A stretch of DNA of 64,000 nt from Metallyticus violacea (GCA_030762175.1 CM060831.1:5037001-5101000); one strand, 5' to 3'; positions 44,976 through 57,836 are shown, numbered from the stretch's first letter. Numbers and translations: made by a program. The notes: generated from the letters alone by a model not told the origin.

Positions 44976-45070
<95 letters not shown>
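44976..45070. repeat. (CTA)n then (ATA)n microsatellite
   Basis: About 39 bp of CTA triplets pass directly into about 56 bp of ATA triplets. Confidence 0.97.
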
Positions 45071-45073
<3 letters not shown>

Positions 45074-46593
45074 TGCCGCCTACCGGTAATAACAATACAG
45101 ATTTTAATGCCTCGAGCTCCTCGGAGGACCTGTTAGCCTACCAAATTTTATATATCCCGCACTCGAAGACCTACTACTGAACCCATATGCGAACATGAAC
45201 ATTTTTGTTTGCGGGCCCAAACTAAACTTTGCAGGGGACCCACCTTACGGCACTGTATTTCATAACCACCTCAAAATCTTCCTGGCAGAATGGAAAGGAA
45301 AGTATTTTTCGTACTGGGAAATCGTTGGATTACACTGTCCGGAGACGTTTTGAAAAAACAAAAATCATTTTTAAAATAAACAATCAAGTTTTTATTGTAA
45401 TGTTAATCAATTATTATCCCGCTTCTCGTAAAACATACAAAATTAAATCCTGCCTAGCAATAGGACCTGCTTAAACAGAACACTTAGAGATATTGTTTTA
45501 TAGGGTTGTTAGTTCTACCTTACGCAGCACAGAGTGATGCTGAAAAGTAGGCAACAACAGAATTTTGATGACATAATAAAGAACAGTGCCATCTATTTGT
45601 ATGTTATTAGATAATACTTTAACAGGATAGTTTAATGAGGTTAAAACCTCCCGTCATTTCGATCACCTCACAGGCTCTACTGACTCAGGGTAATTTTGAG
45701 AGGCAGGAAACGACACAGTCTCTATTATCGGATATCGTTTATATTCCCGTCGATAGCTGAGCTCTTGCCTCTCCCGGTTTAGCGAAGAAAAGGAGTTGTG
45801 GTTGGAATTGCGAACTCTGGAATGGTTTGTACTGCCATAGTTCTCGTGACGCAAACAGAAGTCAAGGTCCTGTTTGTGTTAGTTGACGTGCCCGCTTCCT
45901 ACGCCCAGTAATTAGGTTACCCTGCAACATCCGCCAGCTACTCCTTTGTCATCAACACCGCCCTCTATTTGTGTGGATAAAGTTCATAGCGATGCATAGC
46001 CCGCCACGCTACCGAGGAAATCGAGCTGAAGAATGCAAAAACAGACGTCCCACCGCTGCCACCAGCTCCAATAAACAGTACTGTAGTTTTGTTTGTACAT
46101 GTTAAGTGACAAATATCAACAGCGAATGATATTTCCTATTTGCGGGGGTCGATATGTTAGTTAATGTGATGTGCACACAAACAGATTAAATAAAAATACA
46201 ACCGCCATGTGATGTTTGTGAGCTAACAAGCGTGATACCTAAACAAAGTAAAACAAACAGGCAAAACTTCGTGCACTAACAATTGAGGGCATTTGCACCT
46301 CTTGTCAGAAAGAGGGTCTATCTTAAAAGGTGTGATACGGTCTGTTCCAATAGATTCTTTAATTATGTCCAGAAAATGGTTTATTTTGTATGATTGAATT
46401 AATTTTATTTCAGCAAATAATATTACAATTAGATTTACATTTCCCCACTCTACCTTTATAACTAGTATCATAACTTCAAATATATATATAAATTAAAAAT
46501 TATAAATTTTGAATAAAATGTCATTTAGTTTTGCTTATTTAACTCATTACTGAAACTTTGTCTTCGGCCCATCAGCAATTTCCAACTGGAATA
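45071..46593. other. Long stretch without recognised features
   Basis: Less AT-rich than its surroundings between 45640 and 46080. Frames of 61-82 codons have no domains. This may be unique host sequence, but nothing supports an exon. Confidence 0.4.
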
Positions 46594-47051
46594 CGAGGGT
46601 AGGTCCTTAAGTTTCCGGCCTCTCCTTCACAAAACCTTATCCTGTGTCATACCTTATCTGTTAAGTAATAATTGCAGCTGTAACTTCCGTTCTGCTTGTT
46701 CTATTGTTTAGATATAGTTGCATAAAGAAGGCTATGTGTAGAAGATTGTGACATGTTCAAAATGGAGTTTCGAGTTGTTATTAAGTTTTTAAGCTGTTAT
46801 TAAGTTTTTCACGAATGAAATTAAACAGCGAAATGGTGGTGTATATGGGGAAGCATCCCCCTCATATTCTACCGAAAAAGAATGGGCCAAACTTTTTTGA
46901 ATGGGTCGAGAAAACATTGAGACGAAGAGCGTGTAGGTAGGCCCTTGGAGGTGCTCCATTCTGAAAACATCGCTCTGGTGGAAGGAGAAATTATGGATGA
47001 CCTGCGGCTCAGAGTTACAGAAATAGCAGCAAAGTTGGCCCTTTGTAAAAC
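46594..47051 (+). mobile_element. Mariner family A, copy 3, 5' half only
   Basis: Starts after TA at CGAGGGTAGGTCCTTAAGTT. ATG at 46761 with MEFRVVIKF, then a short local duplication of the gttattaagttttt word, YGEASPSYSTEKEWAKLF, and LWVEGEIMDDLRLRVTEIAA-like HTH sequence. It breaks off at ctttgtaaaac, well before the catalytic domain. No right terminal repeat. Confidence 0.8.
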
Positions 47052-47227
47052 CTGTAATGTCAGGCTCTAGTGAGCATGGTATTTGAATGAATCACTCTGC
47101 CAAATTTTAAGTCAATGGCTGCAATAGTTTAAAATCTGTGGCCCGTTTGTCCCATTACGTTGTGAGTATTATAGTATTTTAGTGATGGAATTATATACAG
47201 TTTAAACAAGCGTCTTTTTTTGGTTTT

Positions 47228-47500
47228 AGTCGGTACTGAGATAGCCATAGTTCCCTCTAGGCCAAAAGTCGTGAGTTCAAACCTGATCAGGATTCATTGA
47301 CTTTTTTTTTTTTTTTTGCGTAAAAATACTAAGTAAGTCTTTCTTCGGAAAGAAAGAAAAACCATTGATCCCGTGTCCTAAATTTAAGGCATGTAAGAGA
47401 AACTCAAGCATGAAAGAAAAGGTATCTTGAGAAAATGTTATCGGCAATTTCACGTCTAGCATTGAAAGTGATGCATGTGTTACCTTTGGATGCAGGCTAT
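47228..47500 (+). mobile_element. SINE family II, diverged copy
   Basis: Head TCGGTACTGAGATAGCCATA with box B GAGTTCAAACCTG. The body words gcgtaaaaatactaagtaag, gatcccgtgtcctaaattta, aagcatgaaagaaaaggta and cggcaatttcacgtc match the copy at 1841 with many substitutions. A 16-bp T run sits inside the copy. Confidence 0.7.
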
Positions 47501-47580
47501 TAATAATTCTCTGTTCAGAGGGTTTGCGATTTATGGTAACAAATTTAAAAGTTCAAGGTAGCGCTGCATTTGGATCTACG

Positions 47581-47838
47581 ACCGTCACGGTGGTCGAGGT
47601 TCTTAAGGCGTGGACTCGTGAACGAGAGGTCTGGGGTTCAATTCCCACCAGGACCGTCAGGCTTTTTCCAAGTTTTCCTCAGTCCTCATAAATGGCAAAT
47701 GCCGGGAAGGTACCCTAAATTTAAGCCTGGAACGCTTCTTTCCTTAAAAAAAAAACTTTCCAAATATATCATTTCATTTCACCAGTGTCCATCACCTGTG
47801 GTGCCTCAGTGGTAAAAATGGGCGTTAAACACTATTAA
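47581..47838 (+). mobile_element. SINE family I, near full length
   Basis: Starts ACCGTCACGGTGGTCGAGGT with box B GGGTTCAATTCCC. A short deletion follows the head (ccgtcaggctttttcc). The body and tail end ggcgttaaacactatt next to an AT microsatellite. No target duplication was resolved. Confidence 0.85.
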
Positions 47839-47841
47839 AAA

Positions 47842-47986
47842 TATATATATATATATATATACAGATTGGAAACAGATGGCAGAAACAGATTGGAATTCGG
47901 CGGTGTGAGCAATATAATCTGGTGGTGGCCGCCATGTGAATTGTCTACAATTCGTATAAGAAAGATGCAAAATATTCCAGGGCGCC

Positions 47987-48033
<47 letters not shown>

Positions 48034-48043
48034 GTAATAATAA
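47842..48043. repeat. (TA)n at 47842-47861 and (ATA)n at 47988-48043
   Basis: Two simple arrays separated by about 125 bp of unassigned sequence. The ATA array gives opposing poly-Ile shadow frames. Confidence 0.95.
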
Positions 48044-49006
48044 ACATTCTACTCGTATAGGGCAGGAAGCTTGCAGTTACCACCTCCCGAGATATTTAGG
48101 GAAGACCAAAGGCCCTAGTCTGTGTTTGAATACAGTAATAGAGAGAAAATTAAATTTCATTGAAGCTATCTATCTCGGTTAGAACCTAAGTCATGTTAAG
48201 ACTTCAAAGCAAGTCTATTTCTTACCTCCATTATTTGGAGAGAGAAACATTACTGTCATATCATCTGTTAGGTCGTCACAGATTTACGTACGTGCATTTT
48301 GGTTATTGGAAAAGAACCTTGGAGCTCCAGGAGGAGTGAAATATTATGAACATCGCTGTACCTTCCAGTACTTGCATAAGTGAAAATTAGAATGCTTGAT
48401 GTCAGGATGTTTTCGTATGTTAAAGTTGTTAAATCTGCTACACGAAGTCATAACTAATGTTGCATATGCCGAACTAACTTTGTTTTGCAACATAATATTA
48501 AAATAAAAAGGTGCAGAAAGTTTTGTTTTAAACATGTACTCTGAGTTATTCTCTGATTTTCCGTGTTTTTTTACTTTTAAGTGAAACTCGACACATTAAG
48601 TTGCAGCAGGGCGGTGTTCCCTTCTTCTTGCTGATAAAGGTGTTGCTGGGCATGTAGTCCGAAGTGACATTTGCTGCTGCTGCTTGCTGTGATCAAAGCA
48701 CGTCATTTGCACTCTGATCACCTTAGCAGGGTGCCGGGTCGCTCCCTCATGTGTGGTTTCTTGCGCTGCTCGAAACAGAGACAGAAAGGCTGTATAACTT
48801 AATATGGTATTAATAATTATTATTTCACTCGTGCTTGCTAAACGTTAAGTATACCGCTAAAGTTCATATAATCTCTGTCCTAACTTTGGAACAGAGACCA
48901 AATAGAAAGAGAATGGTGTAGCTAGAGGGCGAATTTGCCTTTTTTTATTTAAGGTTTTTGCTACGATTAAAGGATTAAATATAAGAATATTTTTAGTACC
49001 TACAAA
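48044..49006. other. No recognised features
   Basis: A less AT-rich patch at 48600-48780 contains repeated gctgctgctgctt words. No gene or RNA was recognised. Confidence 0.4.
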
Positions 49007-50700
49007 GGCCGTTCTATAAATAATTTTGAAGGCAAATTTTTTGCTCTAAAATTAAACTTTACAGTCATTTGTTATCTTATTGAGGGGGGTATGAAAGGCC
49101 TGTTCTTGTAATGTTAAATATACAAAATTGAATTACCATTTTCTCAAGAACTATTAAAGCTAAAGAATTGCAAATTTAACAGCATATAAAGGCACACAAT
49201 TGAAAGTTTCTGATCTACTTTCACTACTATAGCATAACTCTGAAGCAAATAATAAACATTTACAATTTTTTTGCTTTTTTTCTATTATTTCCCCCACATA
49301 TTTCTCTACGTTTTCAAACCTAGCTTAACCATAATAAATCCATATCATCACAATAATATCATAAATAAGTATTAAAAGTTCCAAAGCGCTATCTTATACA
49401 GATCCTTAAAAATATGTACTTTTTCAAAAATCGCAGCCAAAAAAGTTTTTACTGCATAATTGAATTTTCGAGGGAAACACATGCTAAAAACCCTCCAGAA
49501 TTGTAAAACAACAAAGGAATATATGAAAACAAATGCTACCAACCTAGAAATAGAAATTTCTGCACCGTTTAAGACAAACTACAACCTACTAGAGCAAATA
49601 GTTCCTAAGAAATATAATTTTAAATAAACAAGTCCTCGCAAAATTAAAAAAAAAAAGAATAAAAATAACTTCTGCAGTGACATAATTAAAATTTATGATA
49701 AATACTTATAACCACGGAAAATTAATAAAAAATACATGGACAACTCCACATATTAAAATGACAAAAACAAAAATATGCTTTTTGACATCCCTTTCCTTTA
49801 ATATTTCCCTTAATACGTAACGTATACACGATACTATTTTCATTAAGGTCATTGCCCGTTTCCGCTTGTGGCAGGTGTGCAAGTTGAGATATGTTCAGTT
49901 CCGTCTACAGCAAAATGGAGGTGACACATGAAGAACATAATGTTGCTCTGATATTCTGCTTTCGTTTCAACAAATCTTCAGCTGAGGCCTATGCAAGTTA
50001 CAGGAGACCTGTGGAATTTGCGCTCTAACGGAAGAAAACATTAACACCGCTGCTGTAATTGTTAGAGAGGATCGTCGAGCAACATTAAGAACACTTTCAG
50101 AAATCGGTAACTGACATGTTGCACATGAGAGGTGTTTGTGCACGGTGGGTTGCAAGACTGCTGATTCCGAACAATAGGGCGTTCGCATGGTGTGACAGGT
50201 AATTTCAAAGGTAATCACTGCTGATGAAACTTGGCAACACCATTTCGATCCTGAGAGGAAACAGCAAAGCTCTCTGTGTGTAAATCTACCTCGTCAACAA
50301 CATCAACAAAAGTAAAAGCGGTTGCTTCTACTGGGTAAGTTATGGTTATTTTATATTTTGCGATATTCAAGGATTGGTTTATCAATATGTCGTGCCTGTA
50401 TACTACAGAAATATCCTGAAAACTCTGCAAGGCCATATAACACGACAAAGCCCACATTATATTTAAAAAAATAAATGTAAACTATGACTCACACGCCCCC
50501 TACAGTCCACATTTAGTCCCGTGTGACTTTTTCCTTTTCCCCAAATTGAAGAAACATCTTCGTGGGAGGCATTTTCCATCGTCAGAAGTAGCGGTGAGGC
50601 CTGAAGGAGGTGTTAAATATTGTTTCCAGCATGTCTTTGAAGATTGGCGGTAACGCTAGGACAGGTGCATTGAATCCAACGGGGACTACTTTGAGAAAAA
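49007..50700 (+). pseudogene. Mariner-like family B (copy 5) with internal insertion
   Basis: The 5' end (ggccgttctataaataattt, then ctctaaaattaaactttaca) is followed by unrelated AT-rich DNA at about 49085-49815. The element resumes with the leader and ATG at 49916: MEVTHEEHNVALIFCFRFNK, then ALTEENINTAAVIV-like sequence (frameshifted), LHMRGVCARWVARLL (50116), ADETWQHHFDPERKQQSSL (first Asp, 50222), VILYFAIFKDWF, HAPYSPHLVPCDFFLFPKLK (third Asp, 50490-50545), KKHLRGRHFPSSEVAV, and the terminal FQHVFEDW. The second Asp motif is deleted. Frameshifts throughout, but it is the best copy of the family. Confidence 0.75.
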
Positions 50701-51778
50701 TCATTCGAACAGCTTTGATATTCCTGATATATACTGCATATTTCTGATATATACACGTAACAATATATGATTGTGTATCAATGTTGTAATGTGCATAAGG
50801 CATCAGAAATGTCTTTTTTTTTTTTTTTTTTTTTTTTTTTTCTGAATATGGAATTGCTAACATTCCCTCGGAACATGATAAAACATTTAGATAAAAACAT
50901 GTACCTGTATTTGGCAGGTGATTTCTCAGCGATGGGATAATAAACTCACACCGGAACTGAACTTGTTTAGCTTCAGTCTGGACAGGCTTTATAGCGAGCC
51001 GCACTTCATGTTTTGCATGAGTAAAGTAAACAGCTGAAAGAGGGTCGTGCTGAGGCAATAACTCACTGCTACCAACTTGTGCTTCTGCAGAGAAATAAAT
51101 ATCAATTTTCCGAGGTCCGGAAAATAACCCTGCTCTCAGCGACACAAAGGAGAATGATAAACGCCTGTTCCGGGAAAAACTTCTAAGTGTCCCATTCCTG
51201 CTCTGCCCTATCCTCTGTGAACACGGTGCAGCAAGGAGTCAGGGGTCCGTTTTAAAAATAGAGGAAATTTAATTATATAATAGTTAGATAAACGTCAGGG
51301 ATTGTTTCCTAATTAACATGAATTTTGTCTTATTGAGAAAGCAAACGCTTTCCATAAAGCCTGAAAAGTTTTATGCTTACATCAGGTGGCAGTGAAGAAC
51401 AATGAAAATGCAATGATTATTTTCAGAAAAAAATACTTAAAAAAAGAAACCAGTTAACTTAATTATTTTAATACACAACAACCTAGTTAAATATGACAAA
51501 CTAATTAAGTGCACGTCAATTTAATTTTGCACAAATTAGCCTTATTAAATATATTTATATAATTCAGTATATTTAGCGCTAGACCCTTACCAGCTTGAAT
51601 AATTAATAAAAAGTTCAGCGAGCTAGTCAATTAAATGCAATAAAGAGCTAAACAATATTTCAAATAGTTCGGGAAAAGCTTAAATTTGAACACTAATTAC
51701 CAGAAGTCGAAGAAAAAGGTCTTAGTTTCTTTCTGGGTGGACATATTTAAGAGTCAAATAAAAATTAACATGTTTCCC
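50701..51778. other. Featureless apart from a poly-T tract at 50814-50841
   Basis: The 28-bp T run may be the tail of an unrecognised retroposon on the minus strand. A 187-codon minus-strand frame runs through the T tract (a poly-Lys stretch) and is not credible. Sequence near 51470-51560 has a few words like the 20-bp repeat at 39850. Confidence 0.45.
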
Positions 51779-51931
51779 ACTTAATAACAGCTCATACTCC
51801 ATGCCACAATCTTCTACACAAAGCCGTCTTTATGCAAGTATATGGAAGTTACAGCTTACAGATAAGGTATGACACCGGGTGAAGACGATACTCCTTATCG
51901 GATTTGGCGGAAACTTATGGGCCTACTCTTA
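51779..51931 (-). mobile_element. Mariner family A, copy 5, 5' terminal fragment
   Basis: Reverse complement reads AGAGTAGGCCCATAAGTTTC, then the leader (cgataaggagtatcgtcttc, gcataaagacggctttgtgt) and agctgttattaag, where it stops. Only the terminal repeat, leader and the first few codons are kept, in inverse orientation to the other four copies. Confidence 0.8.
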
Positions 51932-52481
51932 TATCTATAAATATCCCTCTTGTTTTTAAATTTTATTTATTTATTATTATATTTTTATTATTTGTTCCTC
52001 TTTCTAATTCTGTATCATACTTAAGCAAGTAAGGTTGACGACCCATGTATAAAATATATTTGTAATATGTATATATGTTAGTTCTCAGAATCACGCGGTG
52101 CTTCTTAATAAACAAATAATTAAAGTGTCCGAAATGATTCCCTTCCTTATATCGCACTCTTTTTAAACAACTTTTGCATCAAAATCGCCTTTTTATTTCT
52201 TCTAAAAAACGTGTATCGAAGTTATCCACGGACTCTCGTGAAACTCCAGGTGACGTTCGGCGTATTGTTGCTGTAGACCCATTTTTCTCATACGTTAAGG
52301 CATGTAGCTTTCAAATTTAAATGAATTATGTCCGTTAGTTTGAAGGTTATAAGGGTGAATCGTGGACCGAGAGCGAGTGATACACTTAAGTGTTGTAAAC
52401 TATCAAATACAGCCCATTTATCGCTAACTTTTGAAAGCGCTAAAAATAAATATTTAAAAATTAAATACAATGCTTTCCATT

Positions 52482-52514
<33 letters not shown>

Positions 52515-53238
52515 CGGTTAAATCTCAACCAAAACTAATTTGAATTTTAGTAAATACTTCCGTATATCTTTACACTAGTTTATTAATGTGATAATTCCAA
52601 TGTAATGAAATATTCTCTCCCTAACGAGTTACATCCGCTAGTGCAAGATACTTTTGTCTGCAACTGTACTTTTAAGATTTGTGTGGTCTTTTAAAAACGC
52701 AGGCAGCCTCGTGATGTTGCGGCACTTGACTCTACACAAAACCTCTACACTAAAGGATGTCGCCTCGGACGATGAAGAGCTACCAACCTAATTGCTTCGC
52801 TTCCCTAATTAAACCTAGGACGCTAACCTTCCACTGTGTAGAATGTTTCTTTTTACCTGTGCTGGACATGAGACTTAGTAAGTTTTTACTTAAATTGCAA
52901 GACATCTGAGTTACTTAAAATTAATTTGGTATTTAGGACGGTTTATGTCAAATAACATATTGGCAGAGATTTGCCGAAAATACAATATTTTTATACATAC
53001 CTATCGAACATTTCTTACATATAGATTGACTTATTGTTACTATTTCGAACATCTCGAAATGGAGAAAACACATCGTAAGATTGAAAGACAAAGACGGTTC
53101 GCCAATTTAGCAAACATTAAATGAGATAAATTCCGATTACTATAACATTGCAATTGGAATTGAAATAGATAACAGTTTCAAGATTAGATTTGGACCCTTA
53201 TTCTGATAAAACATTTTAATAGGCATCATTTATCGCAC
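51932..53238. other. Featureless apart from (CA)n at 52486-52514
   Basis: The CA dinucleotide array is about 29 bp long. The remaining sequence is AT-rich without recognised genes. Confidence 0.5.
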
Positions 53239-54327
53239 TTTTGCATAAAGAAGGATATGTAGAAGATTGTGATAAGTTCAAAATGGAGTATCGATCAGTT
53301 ATTAAGTTCTTTACAAAAGAAGGACTTACTCCAAATGAAATTAAACAGCGATTGGACGGTGTATATGGGGAAGCATCCCCTTCATATTCTACCGTAAAAG
53401 AATGGGCTAAATTTTTCCGAATGGGTTGAGAAATCATTGAAGACGAAGAGCGTGCAGGTCGGCCCTTGGAGGAACTCATTCCTGGAAACATCACTTGCTC
53501 TTATGGAAAAAGAAATTATGGAAGACTGGCAACTCAAAGCTATATAAATAGCAGCAAGATTGGGCCTCTCTAAAACAACAGTCCTTCGAATTATTCATGA
53601 ACATTTTCACACGAATAAGGTTAGTGCAAGATGGGTGCCTAGACTTCTTTCCTCAGTCAAAAAGCAGCAACGAGTCATCTGTTATCAGGCATTTTTGGAG
53701 CCCTGCCGTGGCAACGAGAGAGAAATTCTGCAAACCATTGTTATAGGAGATGAAACTGTGGTCCGCTACTATGATCTCTTGTCCAAAAGAGAATCAAGGG
53801 GTGGCAAGCGTAAACCTGGCGAAGCACCGCCTCTAAAGGCCAAAGTCACGCAAGTAACCAAGTAGATCATGGCCACAATATTTTGGAACTGTGAAGGAAT
53901 ATTCTTCATTGCCTTCAAGGAGAAGAACACCACAGTAAATGGGGAGTACTATGCTGGTGTACTGCACGGACTACGTGCTTTCACCAAAGAGAAAAGGCGA
54001 GGAAAGCTGAGTGGTAGTGTCGACTTCTTCACGACAACGCGCCTGTGCACACAGCTCTTGTTGTAAAGGAAGCTGTGAAGAAATGTGGCTTCAAGGAGAT
54101 GAACCATCCTCCCTACAGGCTCTATCTAGTTCCCAGTAACTATTTCCTCTTCCCAGAAGAAGGACCTTCGAGGAAGGGAATTTAAGAGTGACGAAGAAGT
54201 GACGGATGCTCTTTATGCCCATTTTGCAGACAAGACTTCTGACTATTTTGAGGGCGAGTTGAAATGTTAATTCAAAGATGTGAGAAGTGTATTGCAATAA
54301 AGGTCAACTATATTGAAAAGTGAAATG
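53239..54327 (+). pseudogene. Mariner family A, copy 4, both termini missing
   Basis: Starts in the leader (ttgcataaagaaggatatgt). ATG at 53283 with MEYRSVIKFFTKEGLTPNEI and KQRLDGVYGEASPSYSTVKE in one frame (HTH), then stops. VSARWVPRLLSSVKKQQRVI and VIGDETVVRYYDLLSKRES follow (first Asp), then, after a stop at 53864, ATIFWNCEGIFFIAFKEKNT and EYYAGVLHGLRAFTKEKRR. HDNAPVHTA is present with a one-base shift near 54025 (sequence ttcacgacaacgcgcctgtg). The third motif reads VPSNYFLFP, so the last Asp is Asn. It ends at attgaaaagtgaaat against a family B copy. Confidence 0.85.
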
Positions 54328-54960
54328 CACTTCTGCTCTATAGCACAGCTCAAATATAGTTTAGAATGTTTAAAGAGGAGAGGCTCTCAATTTCAAAGGT
54401 AGTTGGACCCCTGGCGCTCCAGTCTGTGCTGTAACACCTCTGTCTGTCATTGTGGGATGATTGTCGAACAGCATTAAGAACACTTTCAAAATACAGAAAT
54501 GTTCACTGATTGCCGACCACATGTTGGTAACGGAAAGTTGCACATAAGAGTGTTTATGAACGGTTGTTTCCGAGACTGCTTCCTTCAGGTTTACGTGTAG
54601 TTGAAGATGACGTTCAGGAACATGCGGAGTTTCTTTAGAATGTAACCATTGCATTAAAACAGAAAAAGTGGTTGCTTCTGCTGGTAAAGCTATGGTAATT
54701 TCGTTTTTCTGTATTCAAAGAAAGGTGTACCAGTATATCGTATTTGCATACACAATTGTAACTTGGCAATACTACAGAGATGTCCTGAAAAACCTGCAAG
54801 ACCATATTACAAGCAAAAGGGCACAAGGTTGTTGCTGAATATTGCATAATAATCCGTGTGAATTGTGTCCCCCACTCCACATGTACCAATTCTTCATCCC
54901 CTCCACTAAATGGGCACACTGTCTTAATAAAACGCTTCGTTGTTTTTTTGAGCCTTCGAA
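54328..54960 (+). pseudogene. Mariner-like family B remnant (copy 6)
   Basis: Begins without a gap after mariner A copy 4. tagaatgtttaaagaggaga at about 54362 is the family B HTH segment (FRMFKEGR). Then come a LHIRVFMNGCFRDC-like linker (54538), KKWLLLLVKLW corresponding to KVVASAGKVM (54660), and the ARPYYKQKGTRLLLNIA region (54800), where the second Asp motif lies in relatives. Heavily decayed, with no right end identified. Confidence 0.55.
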
Positions 54961-55073
54961 CCACTCACTCCTAAACCAGGCCATTCCTGATCTTGCCATT
55001 CTCCCTCTTTACCCTAGGTTAATTTAATTTTATCCGATAGGCTCAAGGATTTTGTTATAGCGTGCCTTACGGG

Positions 55074-55109
<36 letters not shown>

Positions 55110-55559
55110 ACCTTATGTTAAAAATAAATATAAAATGATGTTCAGTGAAAAACATAACCTTCATTGTTAGACCACGTGATATACCTTTCTTTTGTAAACT
55201 CGAACAATTTTCTACTGATATAAAATGAACTTTCATCTTGTTCTAAAATCAAAACACCTTTGAAACGCTGGCGGAGTATTGCTACCTACGTCAAATCATG
55301 AAGGTGTGCTGCACACCTTTTGTTCCTAACATTCATTAAAACTTTGAATTGAATCGGGCTTTCTGATTGTATGGTATGAGAAATGCAAAACAATAACAGT
55401 GAAAAGAACATAAATATTTTCTAATCGGTTAACAAAAGTCTTCATCTATCATTGTCCAGTAAATTGAATTATTGTGCTCTACATTATGTTTCATAATTTG
55501 TCTTTAAATTCCTTCGGTTTAATAAAGATCAATGTAGTGAAATATCCTAAGAATAAAAA
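54961..55559. other. Featureless apart from (AT)n at 55076-55107
   Basis: A 32-bp AT dinucleotide array. The rest is unassigned. Confidence 0.5.
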
Positions 55560-56410
55560 CAGTCGAAAGTTACATCGATTTTCAGTGGCTTTGAAATTTA
55601 ATTTAAATGTTATTAACATGTAACATAAACGTTTTCTGAAGGTTATTACAGAAATCTCTTACATACAAATATAATTCTCAAACACATGTTAGATTAATAT
55701 TTCATATTTGTTATCTTCACGACGATACTTTTGTTAAATATAAAACATATGCATCTTTAAAGATACAATTTATATACTGAATTAATTGGTTCTTTTATTT
55801 TAAAACAATATAGAGAAAATTAAACGGAAAAGAACTTTTAAATTTCGGTTTCCAACTATACCTTTATTTTTAACAGTCCAATTTACCTAATTTTTAGAAA
55901 ATATATTTCTTATTTTATTTCCATATATATATACCGAATTTTGTTGAGATTAACAAATATTGGTAGCGCTAAAGCGATTTTTTAAATTTTGGGTTTCAGA
56001 TAAACCCCACTACTTAAGTTCCTATTTTCTTAATTTTCAAAAACTGTTTCTCTAATGATATTTAAATGGTATATACCAAAAATTGTTGTGAAAAACTAAT
56101 ATTCTTACCGCTAGAGTGATTTTTAAGTTTTGGGTTAGAGATATATCTATGCTTCTAATGGCTTAATTTCCCTGATTTTTAGGAATTATTTTTCTTATTT
56201 CATTTAAATGATATAAGTCGAGTTACGTTTCGAAAAACAAATATTGGTGCCACTAGAGTAATTTTTAAATGTTCCGTTTCAGAAAACCGACCCACTCATA
56301 ATCTGAATTTCACAGATTTTAAGAAAATGTTTTTCCTGTTCGGTTTTAATGGCATATATCGAGTTTCGTTGAGGAAAATACAAAAATTGCGGCCGCTAGA
56401 GCTTTAATAG
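55560..56410 (+). repeat. Dispersed repeat R1, copy D
   Basis: Starts abruptly at cagtcgaaagttacatcgat, which lies about 435 bp inside copy C. It follows C through ttggttcttttattttaaaa, then shows four tandem units with landmarks at 55846, 55991, 56132 and 56274 (spacing 145, 141 and 142 bp). It ends with gttgaggaaaatacaaaaat and gcggccgctagagc. This copy has the clearest unit array. Confidence 0.8.
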
Positions 56411-57169
56411 ACATATATTAAATTTTTCCTGTTTTTCACGGTATCTAGTACGTAAGAATCGATGAAAAATTGAAAAAAAAAATTGCCAAAAATGTTTCAT
56501 GAATCCAACCGCAATTCCTTCGAAATTTTCTGAAATATATATTTAATTAATATTGAAGCTATTCGTGTCTTTGGAATATACTTGTTTTTACATTTTTAGA
56601 AAAAATATCGCACTTTTTGCTAAAAAGTTGCAAAGCGACTGCACAGGTCATGTTAAATGTTTGGTTTTACAAGTAGCGTGCATACATAGGTCAATGTATT
56701 AACTAACACTGTCGCTATTCGCTTGGTGTCATATTAGCGTACATTCCTCAAACGTTAAGAAAGAAATACGTCATTTTAACACCCAGCATTGGTTGAATGT
56801 TCATTTGGCACATGGAAAGTTTGATGGCCGGTCAAGTTTGTGAGATAAGACACTGGAAGTACTTAACAGCCAAACTTGCCTAAGCTTGTGACTTTGTTAA
56901 CAAATTCCTGCATGTGTCAGACGATCAACTCAACCTCTGTAGTGAAGTTTGGACAAACTTTTGAGCAGTTTACGGATTTATGTCCCAACTCGCAGCGTGC
57001 GTCCACTTTCTCAAACACCGCCCCCGATCGTTATTGGATTTTCTTGTTCACAGCTGGAAATGGTGCGTCATCAAGTTAAAATTGTTTCTTAATATTAAGT
57101 TGGGATTGGTAGGTAAATAAACATTTGTGATTTATTATTACAGTCTCTTATCAGTAGCAAAATTTGCGC
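56411..57169. other. No recognised features
   Basis: Nothing identified beyond AT-rich sequence. Confidence 0.5.
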
Positions 57170-57690
57170 AGCACGAATCTGTTTCCGAACTACAGTTGTA
57201 TGTCCAGGTACGATGTGGTTGTAAGCCCTTCATTGAATATAGAACAATGACATAACCATCATTTTCTTGTAGAGGCAACCACTTTTACTCCCCCTCCCCC
57301 CAGTCTTGGAACCCACCGTGCACATACACGTCTCATGTGCAACGTTCCAGTAACCAATCAATATGTGCGTGGCACCCACTAAAATTTTGGGATTTTTCAA
57401 AGTATTTCAATGTAATTCGATGATCCTCTCTTATAATGACAGCAGCGGTGTTAATGTTTTCTTCTGTTAGAGCACAAACTGAAACCCTCTGGTACACTTT
57501 CCTTTGCAATTTATTGCCTCCCCTCTTTAAACATTCTAAACCATCTTTGAACTGTACTGTAGAGATAAGCCTTAACTGAAGATTTGTTGAAACGAAAGCA
57601 AGATTTCAGAGCATCATATTGTTCGTCGCGTGTCACCTCTATTTTGCTGTAGGTGGAACTGAGCATGTATAAACTTGATTGTGCCAAGTT
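57170..57690 (-). pseudogene. Mariner-like family B remnant (copy 7)
   Basis: Minus strand. The EVTRDEQYDALKSCFRFNKS start lies at 57580-57650, FKDGLECLKRGGNKLQRK at 57500-57560, ALTEENINTAAVIIREDHRI at 57420-57475, and LHMRRVCARWVPRLGGGGVK at 57290-57350. It then joins the FFYIQ-like segment at the 3' side, and the central catalytic region is deleted. Mostly readable but frameshifted. It confirms the order of parts in this family. Confidence 0.7.
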
Positions 57691-57836
57691 TTATTACTTA
57701 CTAAAAATTAAATTTAATGAATATTTTTGTAATGTTAGTATTTAATCAAAATTGAATTTAATGAAACATCAATGGTTCAGATATAAATGTATTGAATATT
57801 TGCAGGTAAAAGAGTTTTAGCTTATTTTCGTAAATA

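Noticed and set aside
47835..48083. Opposing poly-Ile frames
   Set aside because: Product of an ATA microsatellite on both strands.
50582..51145. 187-codon minus-strand open frame, longest in the window
   Set aside because: It runs through a poly-A/T tract (poly-Lys) and the opposite strand of a mariner remnant. No domain or codon pattern supports it.
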